Assembly: GCA_963777165.1 (NCBI GenBank)
Contig: CAVZPO010000027.1
Location: 1-64,000 of the forward strand
DNA from: DYJB01 sp963777165
GTDB lineage: Bacteria > Chloroflexota > Anaerolineae > Anaerolineales > E44-bin32
Direction of reading: 5' to 3'
DNA: 64,000 nt
Each line of letters opens with the position of its first letter. Positions within the stretch are counted from its first letter, which is position 1. A program made the translations under genes and the position numbers. Below the pieces are notes generated by a model. It saw nothing but the letters and a program-made list of their open reading frames with translations, searched no databases and was not told the origin of the DNA. Shown piece after piece: positions 28,068 to 36,986 of the stretch.

Positions 28068-29639
28068 TTACCCTCGATCCCGCAGTCGGGCCAGCGCCCG
28101 AAAGTCCTCCTTGACATGCTCGTACAACTGTTTGTAGAGGGCAAAGTAGGCCATGTATTGTTCGTGGCGCTCCTGGTTGGGCTCGACTGGGTCGATGTAC
28201 TCCGCCCACTCCTTGGCCACCGAGAAGCTTGGCAAGACGCCGGTGACGACCCCGGCCAGGATGGCATCGCCGAACGGAGCACCCGTCCGGCGCTTGACCA
28301 GGACCGTGGGCACGTTGAACACGTCGGTGATGATCTGCCGCCACAGCTTGCTCACTGCCCCCCCCTCGTTCAGGACCATGGGGTAGTTGATCTTGAGGCC
28401 TGCGGCTTTGATCAGCCGGTACGAGTCGTATAGGGCGTAGGCCACGGCCTCCATCATGGCCCGGACGATGTGCCCCTTGGTGTGGTTCAGCGACAGGCCA
28501 AAGATCACCCCCCGAGCGCGCGGATCCCAGATGGGCGAGCGCTCGCCCATGAGATAGGGGAGGATGATCAGGCCATCGCTGCCCAGGGGGACCTTAGCTG
28601 CCTGCAGGTTGAGCAAGTCGTAGGAACTGACGCCCAGGATCCGTTCGGTCTCGATCTCGACCTGGGAAAACTGGTCGCGCAGGTAGCGGATCGATTGGCC
28701 GCCTGTCATCGTGGAGGGGATCGTCATGTAGGTGTGCGCGGCGTCGATGGTAAAGCTGAGGTTGATCATCGACAGGCCTTCAGGGGAGAACATGAAACTC
28801 GGATCCCTGAAGATCACGCCAAAGTTGCCGACGGTGCCAAGGTTGCTCAGAATGTCCCCTTCAGCGATCGCGCCGGCGGCAATGCAACTGGCGTTAAAGT
28901 CCACTTGCGTCATGACGGGGATGCCCGATACCAGACCCGTTTCGGCGGCGGCCTGGGGGGTCACCTCGCCGACGACCTGCTCAGAGTCCACCAGGTCGGG
29001 CAGGATCGAAGGGTCTAGGTCGATTTCTTTCAGGATGTGCTCATCAAACGTGCGGTTGAGGACGTTGTAGGCCACGCCGAAGAAGGGGCCCGCGCCGTAG
29101 CACACCACGGTCTTACCGGTGAGCTTCAGGGTGACAAAGCCGTCAATGGTGAGGGCCTTGTGGATTTGCCTGAAGGAGTCAGGCCGGTAATTCCTCTCCC
29201 ACAGCAGATTCACGATGGAAGGGTGGTCTTCCAACCGGTTGGCCGTCACCTGCATGATCCGGGCTTCGCCGACATGCTCCTTCAGCCACTCGACCTCCTT
29301 CGTCGCCCGCCGGTCCATCAGGTTGTAGGCGCGCTGGATCGGGTTGCCGTTCTTGTCCACCATCACCATCGAGGGCAGGGCCGAAGAGACAGCCATGCCG
29401 CGGATCTCGGCCGGGCTGATGCGCGCCTGGGCCAGACAGTCCTTGATCATCCGGCAGGCGGCTTCCCAGTAGCGCATGGGCTCGTGTTCGGACCAGCCCG
29501 GTTTCTCGTGGACAAAGGGATACTCTTCGAAGGCCGAGCCCAGGACACTTCCCTGGGTGTCGATGATGCATGCTTTGGCCCCGCCGGTGCCGTAGTCAAG
29601 GCCCAGCAGGTAGTTTGGCGTCTTCCTTTCTTCAGTCAT
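28068..29639 (-). CDS. FGGY-family carbohydrate kinase
   Basis: 523-residue intact sugar kinase. The phosphate-1 motif is LLGLDYGTGGAKACIID, the adenosine region is FGLSLNHTKGHIVRAMMEAV, and the C-terminal signature is NEGGAVSKLWRQIITDVF. It resembles xylulokinase, ribulokinase and erythritol kinase relatives. Its start codon overlaps the end of the SorC-SIS gene by 8 bp, so it is translationally coupled to its likely regulator. The sugar is unknown. Confidence 0.88.
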   Translation of the reverse strand: MTEERKTPNYLLGLDYGTGGAKACIIDTQGSVLGSAFEEYPFVHEKPGWSEHEPMRYWEAACRMIKDCLAQARISPAEIRGMAVSSALPSMVMVDKNGNPIQRAYNLMDRRATKEVEWLKEHVGEARIMQVTANRLEDHPSIVNLLWERNYRPDSFRQIHKALTIDGFVTLKLTGKTVVCYGAGPFFGVAYNVLNRTFDEHILKEIDLDPSILPDLVDSEQVVGEVTPQAAAETGLVSGIPVMTQVDFNASCIAAGAIAEGDILSNLGTVGNFGVIFRDPSFMFSPEGLSMINLSFTIDAAHTYMTIPSTMTGGQSIRYLRDQFSQVEIETERILGVSSYDLLNLQAAKVPLGSDGLIILPYLMGERSPIWDPRARGVIFGLSLNHTKGHIVRAMMEAVAYALYDSYRLIKAAGLKINYPMVLNEGGAVSKLWRQIITDVFNVPTVLVKRRTGAPFGDAILAGVVTGVLPSFSVAKEWAEYIDPVEPNQERHEQYMAYFALYKQLYEHVKEDFRALARLRDRG

Positions 29640-31222
29640 CCTTCAACCTCTCTGACAGTTTCCCGCCCACGGCCCCGCTGGGGTGGGTCATCCCGAACTG
29701 CTCACGGGAGTACCCCCGCAGCTCGAGCAACAGGACACACAGGGCATCTTCGGCAGCGCCGTTTACCAGGGAACTGCCGATGGCGATCATCCCATACGGG
29801 TCCACATCGTCGGCAGCCTGAATGTGGTAGACAGCGTCACTCATCTGAGCCAGCGGTGACGCGGGGTTCTCGGTCTGGGCGATGATCTTGGCACCCCGTT
29901 CACGCGCAATCTGGGCAAACTGGTTGATCTCGGCGCTGACGCCGCCTTTCGAGATGACAAACACGACATCGTCCATCGTGATCGCCCCAGCACCTCCGTG
30001 CAGGCTATCGGCGGCGTTGATGCAGAGGGCCGGCGTGCCGACACAAGAAAGCAGGTGGGCAAAGCGTTGAGCCACTGCGTGGGAAGTGCCCGCTCCAGCC
30101 ACGAGAACGTGCCCTCTGCAATGCAGAAGCAGATCCACAACCTGGGGAAGGTCGGCATCGAACTGGTCGGCCAACGCGCTCACCGCGCGCGCTTCTCGCT
30201 GGACCACCTGTCTGGCCCTGGCAATCATGTCCACGGCTGAGCTATCCGTGCTGTTCAAGCCCTGGTGGGCCTCGGCGAGCAGCCATTGAGCTGTCGCATG
30301 GTCGGTGATCAGTACATCCAGGATCTCGCCGCGCAATGCAGCTTGGATCACCGAGTGTTTGGCCGTCCCCCCAGCCACGCCGATGACACGCGGAATGTTC
30401 TTGAACTGCTCGAGGGTCACCCCAATCATCCGCTCGTTGATCTCCAGGTCAACCGGACTGCCCCTGGCGTCCATGTATCGCAGGCGCAAGATCCCCCACG
30501 GCGCCCGCCTGCTCTAGCAGCTTGAGGTCCTGCTCGCGCAGGATCGTACCGGAGCGCATCACCACCGAGCCAGGAGATGGCACACCAACGCCGACGAGGG
30601 CCAGATCTGCTCTGGCGGCCAACGCTAGCGTCTCTGAGACTTGGTTGTCTGATCGAAGGGTCTGGGCCGCTTCACGGGTGGAGACGATACCCGGTGCCGG
30701 GAGCAAACGGAGCTTGGCGCTTAGGCGCTGAGCTGCTCGCCGGGTCAGTTCAGTTGCATGCTCCTGAGCGTCCAACGGCCCGAGCCCGCCCAGCATCTGC
30801 ACGATCGTGACATCGGGCCAGAACCGAGCCGGGAGGGAATCCACTACAGCCAGGAGGGAGGTACCCCAGGTCAGGCCGACTGTCTGCCGGCCCGAGACGG
30901 AGCGCACAAGGCACTCCGCTCCCGCCGGGCCCAATTCGCGGGCGACGAGGCCTAGGTCGTCCGGGTCACTGACTGGGACGACGACCGCCTCCTGAAGGCC
31001 GTACCGTTGTTCCAGCTCACGTTCGACATCGGAGAGGCCGCTGGCCGGCGGGATGAGCGAGATCGTGACGATCTCTTCGGCGCGGGCCTTGTGGAGCATG
31101 CGAGAGACCTTTGGCCGGGATAGGCCAAAGCGGCGGGCGATGCTCGCCTGGGTCAAGCCATCAGAATAGTAGGCTTGGGCTATTCGATACATGAGCCGGT
31201 GTTCATCTTGTCCAATGGACAC
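29632..31222 (-). CDS. SorC-family sugar-responsive regulator fused to a C-terminal SIS domain, frameshifted
   Basis: N-terminal winged helix (YSDGLTQASIARRFGLSRPKVSRMLHKA) followed by the SorC/DeoR-like sugar-phosphate-binding domain (VGLTWGTSLLAVVDSLPA to IPRVIGVAGGTAKHSVIQAA). A frame break near 30,500 lies within this domain. The same frame then continues through a SIS domain of KpsF/GutQ/hexulose-6-phosphate isomerase type (GHVLVAGAGTSHAVAQRFAH, VVFVISKGGVSAEINQFAQ). Total about 530 residues. The start is GTG at 31,222. It heads the big catabolic operon and probably senses a phosphorylated intermediate; the SIS part may isomerise it or sense it too. Confidence 0.75.
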
Positions 31223-31245
31223 GCCGCCCTCATTTCGAGCAAGCG

Positions 31246-31274
31246 TTCAGTACTGAATGGATGTTCATATTCTA
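31246..31274 (-). promoter_or_regulatory. Promoter -10 and palindromic operator candidate for the SorC-SIS operon
   Basis: On the minus strand a TAGAAT -10 box (31,269-31,274) is followed by a perfect 12-bp palindrome TTCAGTACTGAA (31,246-31,257), 24 bp before the GTG start. A palindrome overlapping the transcription start is a natural site for autoregulation by the encoded SorC protein. No strong -35 box is visible. Confidence 0.4.
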
Positions 31275-31326
31275 CCACGAAACGAATCACTGATCGAACC
31301 CTTCCCGTCAAAGACGGCTTGTGAAT

Positions 31327-31340
31327 CGTTTGCACAAACG
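31327..31340. promoter_or_regulatory. LacI-family-type operator candidate upstream of the SorC-SIS operon
   Basis: The sequence CGTTTGCACAAACG has perfect 6-bp arms. It shares CGTTTGCRCAA with a site in front of the LacI gene near 35,500, so the same regulator may bind both. Confidence 0.35.
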
Positions 31341-31429
31341 CTAGGCGATCATACGTGCGAGTCTGTAAGTCGCAGGCCCAGAGGACATTCCGTCACCGCC
31401 CTTCCCTTTTGCTTCCGGCACCAGTGAAC

Positions 31430-31760
31430 GACGCCCACAATCTTGGCCGATCTCGTTCGTGAGGAAGTAGAGCTTTCACACCCATCTCTCTTCGCCTCGA
31501 CCAGGGGAGCCCTGACGCCAGGCACCAGGCGCCCACGATGCTCGGCGTGATTGGCGCTCCCTCCGCGGTTCGCCTGGATCCAGAGCACTTCGGTCTACTC
31601 CCGTGCGGCCGTGGCCGGCTCGGCGTCTACGCCCTTGTTGTCCCAGCGCCGGAATCCGACGGCGTCGCAGCCGACCTGTGCGCCCATCTGGCTCTGATCC
31701 AGGAACGACCGCTCTGCGCCCGGCCCTCTCGACGCAGGTTGAGGCTCTCATCACCTGAGG
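31430..31760 (-). pseudogene. Decayed hydroxypyruvate-isomerase-like gene
   Basis: Read on the minus strand, GCDAVGFRRWDNKG corresponds to GFDAIEFWNWDNKD of the intact gene at 6792, and nucleotide blocks such as those around 31,460-31,495 and 7290-7325 (the CACCCATCTCTCT segment) match in order. The frame is broken many times and only the first half is present. It is therefore a remnant, either of an ancient duplication or of a former second isomerase. Nothing else is recognised between 31,341 and 31,765. Confidence 0.6.
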
Positions 31761-31765
31761 CGCCC

Positions 31766-32832
31766 TCAGGCGATCGCCGATTTCACTAGCTTGACAGCGA
31801 ACTCCAAATCCTCTCGAGCCATTTCCCCGTTCGTCCTCGGTTCGCGATCGTGACGGACGCAGTCATAGAAGTGCCGCCACTCGCGCTTGAACGCCTCGTC
31901 ATAGGAGGTCAGAATACGCTTCCGCACCGCCGACGATCCTTCGTTCATCTCGACGATGATTTCAGTCGCCGCGTTCTTCAAGTAGGGAAACGGGAAATCT
32001 GATCTCAACACGGCGGTCGGCACCCCACACTTTGATGTGTTCGTCCCACTCCACGAGGTCCACGAGATTGCCCGTCTCCCACATGCAACGCACGCCGTCC
32101 TCGTATTCCAGGAGCGCCGTGACAATCGTGCCATCGATACAGCCGGGCGCCGACAATCCTGTCCGGCAGGCCGCGCAATCCATGCAACGCGTTGATGTCG
32201 TGAATGGCCAGGTGGATCATGATGTCATGCGCCTCGAGCAGGTCGCTGCGATCTGACCCAAGATCCTCGAGCATATCCCGCTGGTCCTGCTTGGAGCTTT
32301 CAGCCAGCTTTCCGCGCTCCTCGTCCGGGGCGACCACGAGGTCGTAGATCTCGAAGTTGATCTTGTACGATCCGGCGAAATCGTGGACGCGGATCAGGTG
32401 AATCTTTCCCATTCCGGCGACCTGTTCCTGCGCCCATTGAAACGCCGGATCGTAGTGTTTCATGTACCCGACCATCAGCTTGACCCGGTTCCGCAGGGCC
32501 GCGGCGATCATCTCGTCGGCCTGCGCCAGGTTGAAAGCGATGGGTTTCTCGACCAGGACATGCTTCCCCGCCTCCATCGCCGCGATGGCCGGCCCGGCAT
32601 GGTTCTTGTTGGTCACCAGGACGGCGTCCAGGTCCTGTTGCTTCACCAACTCACTGAATTGTTGATACCGGCGCCTGACACCGAATCGTTCGCCCACCGC
32701 GTCGACCACGGTCGGCGAGACGTCGCACACCGCCCCGATCTCGAACATGGGAAGTTCTTGCAGGTAGGGCAGGTGCGCGATCTGGGCGATCTGGCCACAA
32801 CCGATCACGCCGACCTTCAGCCTTGCGTCCAT
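31766..32832 (-). CDS. Gfo/Idh/MocA family oxidoreductase, frameshifted
   Basis: The start MDARLKVGVIGCGQIAQIAH at 32,832 follows AAAGAGG. NAD-binding and signature blocks are clear (VLVTNKNHAGPA, EKPIAFNLAQADEM). The catalytic-domain portion is divided by breaks near 32,150 and 32,000 and ends KREWRHFYDCVRHDREPRTN followed by a C-terminal helix. Joined length is about 355 residues. It lies downstream of the ribose genes on the same strand. The substrate is unknown. Positions 32,833-33,010 between it and rbsD show no gene. Confidence 0.8.
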
Positions 32833-33010
32833 GAGGTCCTCTTTCTCTTGCGGCCCCGGCTGGCACCTCACCGCCGGCGATCGCGCATCCGGCTCAGTCC
32901 TAAGCCTGTGCGCAGCGATTCCGAAGCGCGCCAATCATCACTGCAAGGACGTCGATGGAGCCATCCGATCCGAATTCAGCCACCTCAGACTCGTGTCCGC
33001 AATCCGGCTT

Positions 33011-33408
33011 CTAGAAGACGACGCCTGACACAAGAACGACATTGGCAAACGGCGTGAACTCCCCCGTCCGGACGACGGCCACGGCAGTCAGCGCTGAGCT
33101 TCTTCAGCTCAGCGTGCGGAATGTGGTCGACCTCGGCTCCATCGAATACCTCAAGCAGGGCTCTGGTAGACATGGGGACAGGCGGCCTTCATCTCCTCGG
33201 CGACTATGATCTTCTCGACGTTGAGCTCCACTGCGATTGCCTTGACCGTCTCGAGAAACCCGGGCACACCCCGCGTCACGGCAAGGTCGATCCTGCAGGT
33301 GGCGCCCGGAATGGGCAGACCGGCGTCGCAAACCACCAGCATGTCGGTGTGCCCCATGGAAGCAATTGCCATCGAGAGATCCTTGTTCAGGATGCCAGCC
33401 TTCTTCAC
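33011..33408 (-). CDS. rbsD: D-ribose pyranase, frameshifted
   Basis: Converts beta-D-ribopyranose to the furanose form for ribokinase. The start is GTG at 33,408 (reading KKAGILNKDLSMAIASMGH), with the active-site histidine in SMGHTDMLVVCDAGLPIP. Breaks near 33,175 and 33,085 are bridged, giving a C-terminus TGEFTPFANVVLVSGVVF with the stop at 33,011 and a normal length of about 132 residues. It starts one base from the stop of the ribokinase gene, so translation is probably coupled. Confidence 0.88.
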
Positions 33409-33409
33409 G

Positions 33410-34393
33410 TTATTCCCTCTTGCTCGCGTGCGAAATCAGACCAGGCAACGACTTAGAGAACCGGGTGGCGTTCTCCTCTGTCTCGGCGAGTAGCTTCTCG
33501 ACTTCTGCTCGCGCGGGGATCGAGGTCTGCGCACCCAGCCGGGTGACTGCCAGTGTCCCCGCGGCACAAGCGAAACGGGTGGCCTCCCCCAAGCCACGTC
33601 CCTCGACCAGCGACACCGCGAATCCGCCAACAAAGGCATCGCCTGCTGCGGTGGTGTCGACTACTTTGACCGGACGTGCCGGTACGGGAAGGCCGCCTTC
33701 CGAGGAGAACACGTAGGCGCCCCGCTCGCCCAGGGTCAGCACAACCACGCCGACGCCACGCGCACACAGGGACTGGGCTGCTCCCCTGCAGCTGTCGGCG
33801 TCCACAGGTTTGATCCCCGTTAGCACCTGGGCCTCGGTCTCGTTCAGAACAAGGTAATTGACCTGGGCAAGCAGCGCCTCATCCAGTGCCGACGGCGGCG
33901 CGGGGTTGAGAAGCACTGGGACCCCGTGCCTCACGGCCATTCGGATGGCGGTTTCGACGGTGGGAATCGGCACTTCCAGCTGGAGGACCAGGAGGCTCGC
34001 CTTTGCGATGCGAGCCTCCGCCGATGTCAGCTCGTCTGGGGTGAGAAGCCCGTTGGCGCCGGGGATGACGATGATCCGGTTCTCGCCTACTCCGTCCACG
34101 AGGATGGCGGCAATCCCCGTCGAGACGCCTTCAAGCCTTCGCACAATGGAGAAGTCCACGCCGAAGCTACCGAGGCTCCGGAGCAGTCGTTCGCCGAAAG
34201 CGTCGTCCCCAACGCAGCCGATCATCGCCACTTGTCCACCGAGCAGTGCCACGGCCGCCGCCTGGTTGGCGCCCTTGCCCCCGGGCACGGTCGAGAACGC
34301 GGTGCCGCGCACCGTCTCGCCAGCGGAAGGCATCCGGGGGGCCTGAACTACGAGATCCATATTCAGACTGCCGACAACGACGATTTCTGCCAT
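33410..34393 (-). CDS. rbsK: Ribokinase
   Basis: PfkB-family kinase producing ribose 5-phosphate. Start ATG at 34,393 (MAEIVVVGSLNMDLVV). Substrate motif PGGKGANQAAA, NPAPP near residue 180, and the anion-hole/catalytic motif DTTAAGDAFVGGF. 327 residues, intact. Coupled to rbsD downstream and preceded by a LacI regulator 63 bp upstream. No ribose transporter is adjacent, so ribose may come from nucleosides or another transporter. Confidence 0.92.
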   Translation of the reverse strand: MAEIVVVGSLNMDLVVQAPRMPSAGETVRGTAFSTVPGGKGANQAAAVALLGGQVAMIGCVGDDAFGERLLRSLGSFGVDFSIVRRLEGVSTGIAAILVDGVGENRIIVIPGANGLLTPDELTSAEARIAKASLLVLQLEVPIPTVETAIRMAVRHGVPVLLNPAPPSALDEALLAQVNYLVLNETEAQVLTGIKPVDADSCRGAAQSLCARGVGVVVLTLGERGAYVFSSEGGLPVPARPVKVVDTTAAGDAFVGGFAVSLVEGRGLGEATRFACAAGTLAVTRLGAQTSIPARAEVEKLLAETEENATRFSKSLPGLISHASKRE

Positions 34394-34455
34394 CTGTTCC
34401 CGAGATTTGACCCTGGCTGCCCCACCCCACTCCCGGACCGCCCCGTCTTTCGAAC

Positions 34456-35466
34456 TCACTTTGGCACGGCGGTCGACTCGCGCTCGACCAAGAACGGACT
34501 CAAGACATGCCGCTCGGTTTGCGTCAGATCCCGCTTGCGGTTGATGCGGGAGAGCAACAGGCCAACGGCGATCCGGGCCATTTCCTCCACTGGCTGCGCC
34601 ACCGTGGTAAGTGGAGGGCCTACCTCGGAGGCCAGAGGTATGTCGTCGAAGCCGACGATGGAGACATCAGCTGGCACGTTCAGGCCGGCTGCCCGTATCG
34701 CGCGGAGTGCCCCTATGGCCATCAAATCGTTGCAGGCAAAGACGGCGGTGGGGGCATCTGGCAAATCCAATAGTTCTTTCATGCCTGACTGCCCACTGGT
34801 CGGGCGGAAATCTCCCCCCACGATCCATTCTGGCATTACAGAGATGTCGGCCTCATCCATGGCCTCTCGATAGCCAAGTACACGATCGGCGCTCGGGGCC
34901 AGCATGGACGGGCCCGTAATGCACCCGATCCGTCGATGGCCTAGGCCGATCAGATGTCGGGTCGCCAGCAGACCACCCGTCTTGTTATCGAGAAGCACCA
35001 GGTCCGCCAGAGAAAGCGGCACCTCGCGGTCGACGACGACCACAGGAGTGTCATGGCGTGTCAGTTCCTGCAGAGGCTCTGTCGCACCGCCGGAGGTAAT
35101 GAAGATGACACCATCGACCCTCTTGATGACCAGGGAATTGACGTACGCTCGCTCTTTGTCGACTTGGCCATCGCTATTGCACAGGAAGACGCTGTAGTCT
35201 TCGCGGAAGCCGATGTCCTCGATTACGTGCGAGACCTCCGCGAAGAACGGGTTCGTGTTGTCCGGGACAACGAGCCCAATCGTCCGGCTTTCGCGAACCC
35301 GCAGGCTCCGAGCCAGAGAATTGGGCCGATAGTCCAGTTCCTGTATCACCTCAGAAATTCGGGTGCGCAGCGCATCACTCACGTAGCGGGTACCGTTGAC
35401 TACGTGGGAGACAGTGCTGGTCGAAACACCGGCTCTCTGGGCGACATCTTCGATCGTGGCGCTCAT
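34456..35466 (-). CDS. LacI-family transcriptional regulator of the ribose genes
   Basis: 336 residues from the ATG at 35,466. The helix-turn-helix is TIEDVAQRAGVSTSTVSHVVNG with the hinge helix RPNSLARSL, followed by a ribose-binding-protein-like effector domain (TIGLVVPDNTNPFFAE, FACNDLMAIGALRA, VSIVGFDDIPLA). RbsR-like by context. Two AAACGTTT-centred sites lie directly upstream, consistent with autoregulation. Confidence 0.9.
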   Translation of the reverse strand: MSATIEDVAQRAGVSTSTVSHVVNGTRYVSDALRTRISEVIQELDYRPNSLARSLRVRESRTIGLVVPDNTNPFFAEVSHVIEDIGFREDYSVFLCNSDGQVDKERAYVNSLVIKRVDGVIFITSGGATEPLQELTRHDTPVVVVDREVPLSLADLVLLDNKTGGLLATRHLIGLGHRRIGCITGPSMLAPSADRVLGYREAMDEADISVMPEWIVGGDFRPTSGQSGMKELLDLPDAPTAVFACNDLMAIGALRAIRAAGLNVPADVSIVGFDDIPLASEVGPPLTTVAQPVEEMARIAVGLLLSRINRKRDLTQTERHVLSPFLVERESTAVPK

Positions 35467-35484
35467 TGTGGAATCATACCCAGA

Positions 35485-35517
35485 CAAACGTTTGGCCAAT
35501 CGATTGCGCAAACGTTT
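35485..35517. promoter_or_regulatory. Tandem LacI-type operators in front of the ribose regulator
   Basis: CAAACGTTTG (35,485-35,494) is a perfect palindrome with the central CG typical of LacI-family sites, and GCAAACGTTT (35,508-35,517) is a second copy 15 bp away. A TATGAT -10 box on the minus strand lies between them and the start codon. Confidence 0.55.
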
Positions 35518-36089
35518 CTATGAAAATACATCCCGCCGCCCCTATCCGTCAAGTGACAAACTTCTGCCCGCCGAGTGACAAGCTTCCACGATCAAATCGG
35601 CGGTAGCCCGGATTTCTGGCAGTCATCATGACAAAGACCACAAACACGCTCGTGTCCGACAGGTTGGGCTCTCTTGCGTGACGGCTCTCTGATAGCCGTG
35701 GCGGTGAGCGGTCAACGTCCTGTTCACGCGTATGGCGTCAGGCCCAATGGGAGATCAGGCGTGATTTGCAGATACACTCTTCCCGCCCCCTGTACAACGA
35801 AGCGGGAGGTACGGTGGCCGAGAAGATGGAAAGCGTAGAACCCACCGTTCGGATGCTCTGCCGAATGGCGGACGCCAGGCACTCGGCGGAGGAGTGGAGA
35901 AAGTCCGGATCGTCCCGAGGGCCTGCGGGGCGAGACCAGCATTGCCACATTGTGCCGGCGGGAGGGCATCACGACTAGTCTGCAATATCGCCCCGCTAAG
36001 ACCGCAGGATCTTCGGGTGGGACAAGGAACTCCTGGAGGCGGGTAAGCAACGGCCGGTTGGCGACGCCGAGCATCGGGCGGGCAACCGG

Positions 36090-36861
36090 TGAGTGAATCA
36101 GATCCGGGCAGAGGTCGAGCACTTGAAGAGACCGGTGGCCGCCGACGATCGGTTGCCCATCCCACCCACCGGGTGAACGAGGTATGGCAGACCGATTTCA
36201 CCTGCTTCAAGATTCATGGTTGGGGCTACTACACCCTTCCACCATGTTGGACGACTACTCCGACCACAACCTGGCCTAGAAACTCACCCCCTACCATGGC
36301 GGCCACGGACGTGCAGGAACCGCTCGAGCTTGCTCTGCCGCGCGACAAGCTTGATCGAGTACGGGTTCGTCATCGCCCCCGGCTGCTCCCGCAGAATGCG
36401 CCGCGCCAGGTGTATAACGAGCTGCGCCGGCTCCTGGAGGGCCGACGGATCGAGCGCACGCGCGGGGCACTCCTGCGTGACATCCGATGAGCCCGACCAA
36501 GGTCGGGCGCTGCCAACGCTCGATGTGGAACCTGATCCAACTTCCGAGCTTCGCGCTACGCCGGGACTTAGGGATGCAGGACCATCCGGGGGTTGTGGAC
36601 TACTACGGCCACCACGACGCCACGACGCGGGATTCGCTAGGGCAGCCGTCGACCGCCTGCGGACTGTGTACTGTCGAGCGAGAGCCAAGTGAGGTGCAGT
36701 TGCGTCGGAAAGAGATCAAGTCCGCAGGGATCGGTGGAGCGCACCGACGACCGTCGACGTGCAGTGGAGACGCTGAAGGACCGCCGCATGACCCGTCCAA
36801 GCCGAAGCAGTGTGTCTTAACCTGCGAGCCCCGATTTGTCGCACTCTAGCTAACACGATAC
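36090..36861 (+). mobile_element. IS3-family insertion sequence remnant (decayed transposase)
   Basis: The reading HRVNEVWQTDFTCFKIHGWG matches the start of the DDE domain of IS3-group transposases. The next frame gives LDDYSDHNLA then a stop, and later pieces read YNELRRLLEGRRIERTRGAL, QRSMWNLI, VDYYGHHDATTRDSLG and RRKEIK, all in family order but in different frames. The gene is dead. Positions 36,814-36,861 resemble 461-507 and are probably the element's end. The stretch 35,523-36,089 shows no gene; it contains two copies of AGTGACAARCTT (35,553-35,587). Confidence 0.75.
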
Positions 36862-36986
36862 AGTTGTTCGGGTTGGCTGTGCGACATACAGGCACATTGC
36901 CCGATGGGGTCGCAAACTGCCTTTGATATTTGGGCTCGTCGGTTGCGCGGGCATCCTGCCGACGCTTAGGTAAGGAGAGCAATGCC

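Noticed and set aside
27929..28282. Protein-coding frame containing RHSERSEES
   Set aside because: This string is a well-known translation of a dispersed DNA repeat and overlaps the real kinase gene on the same strand in another frame.
461..36861. Intact composite transposon
   Set aside because: Both IS3 remnants are decayed, carry no working transposase and lie in direct orientation; no target-site duplication can be seen.
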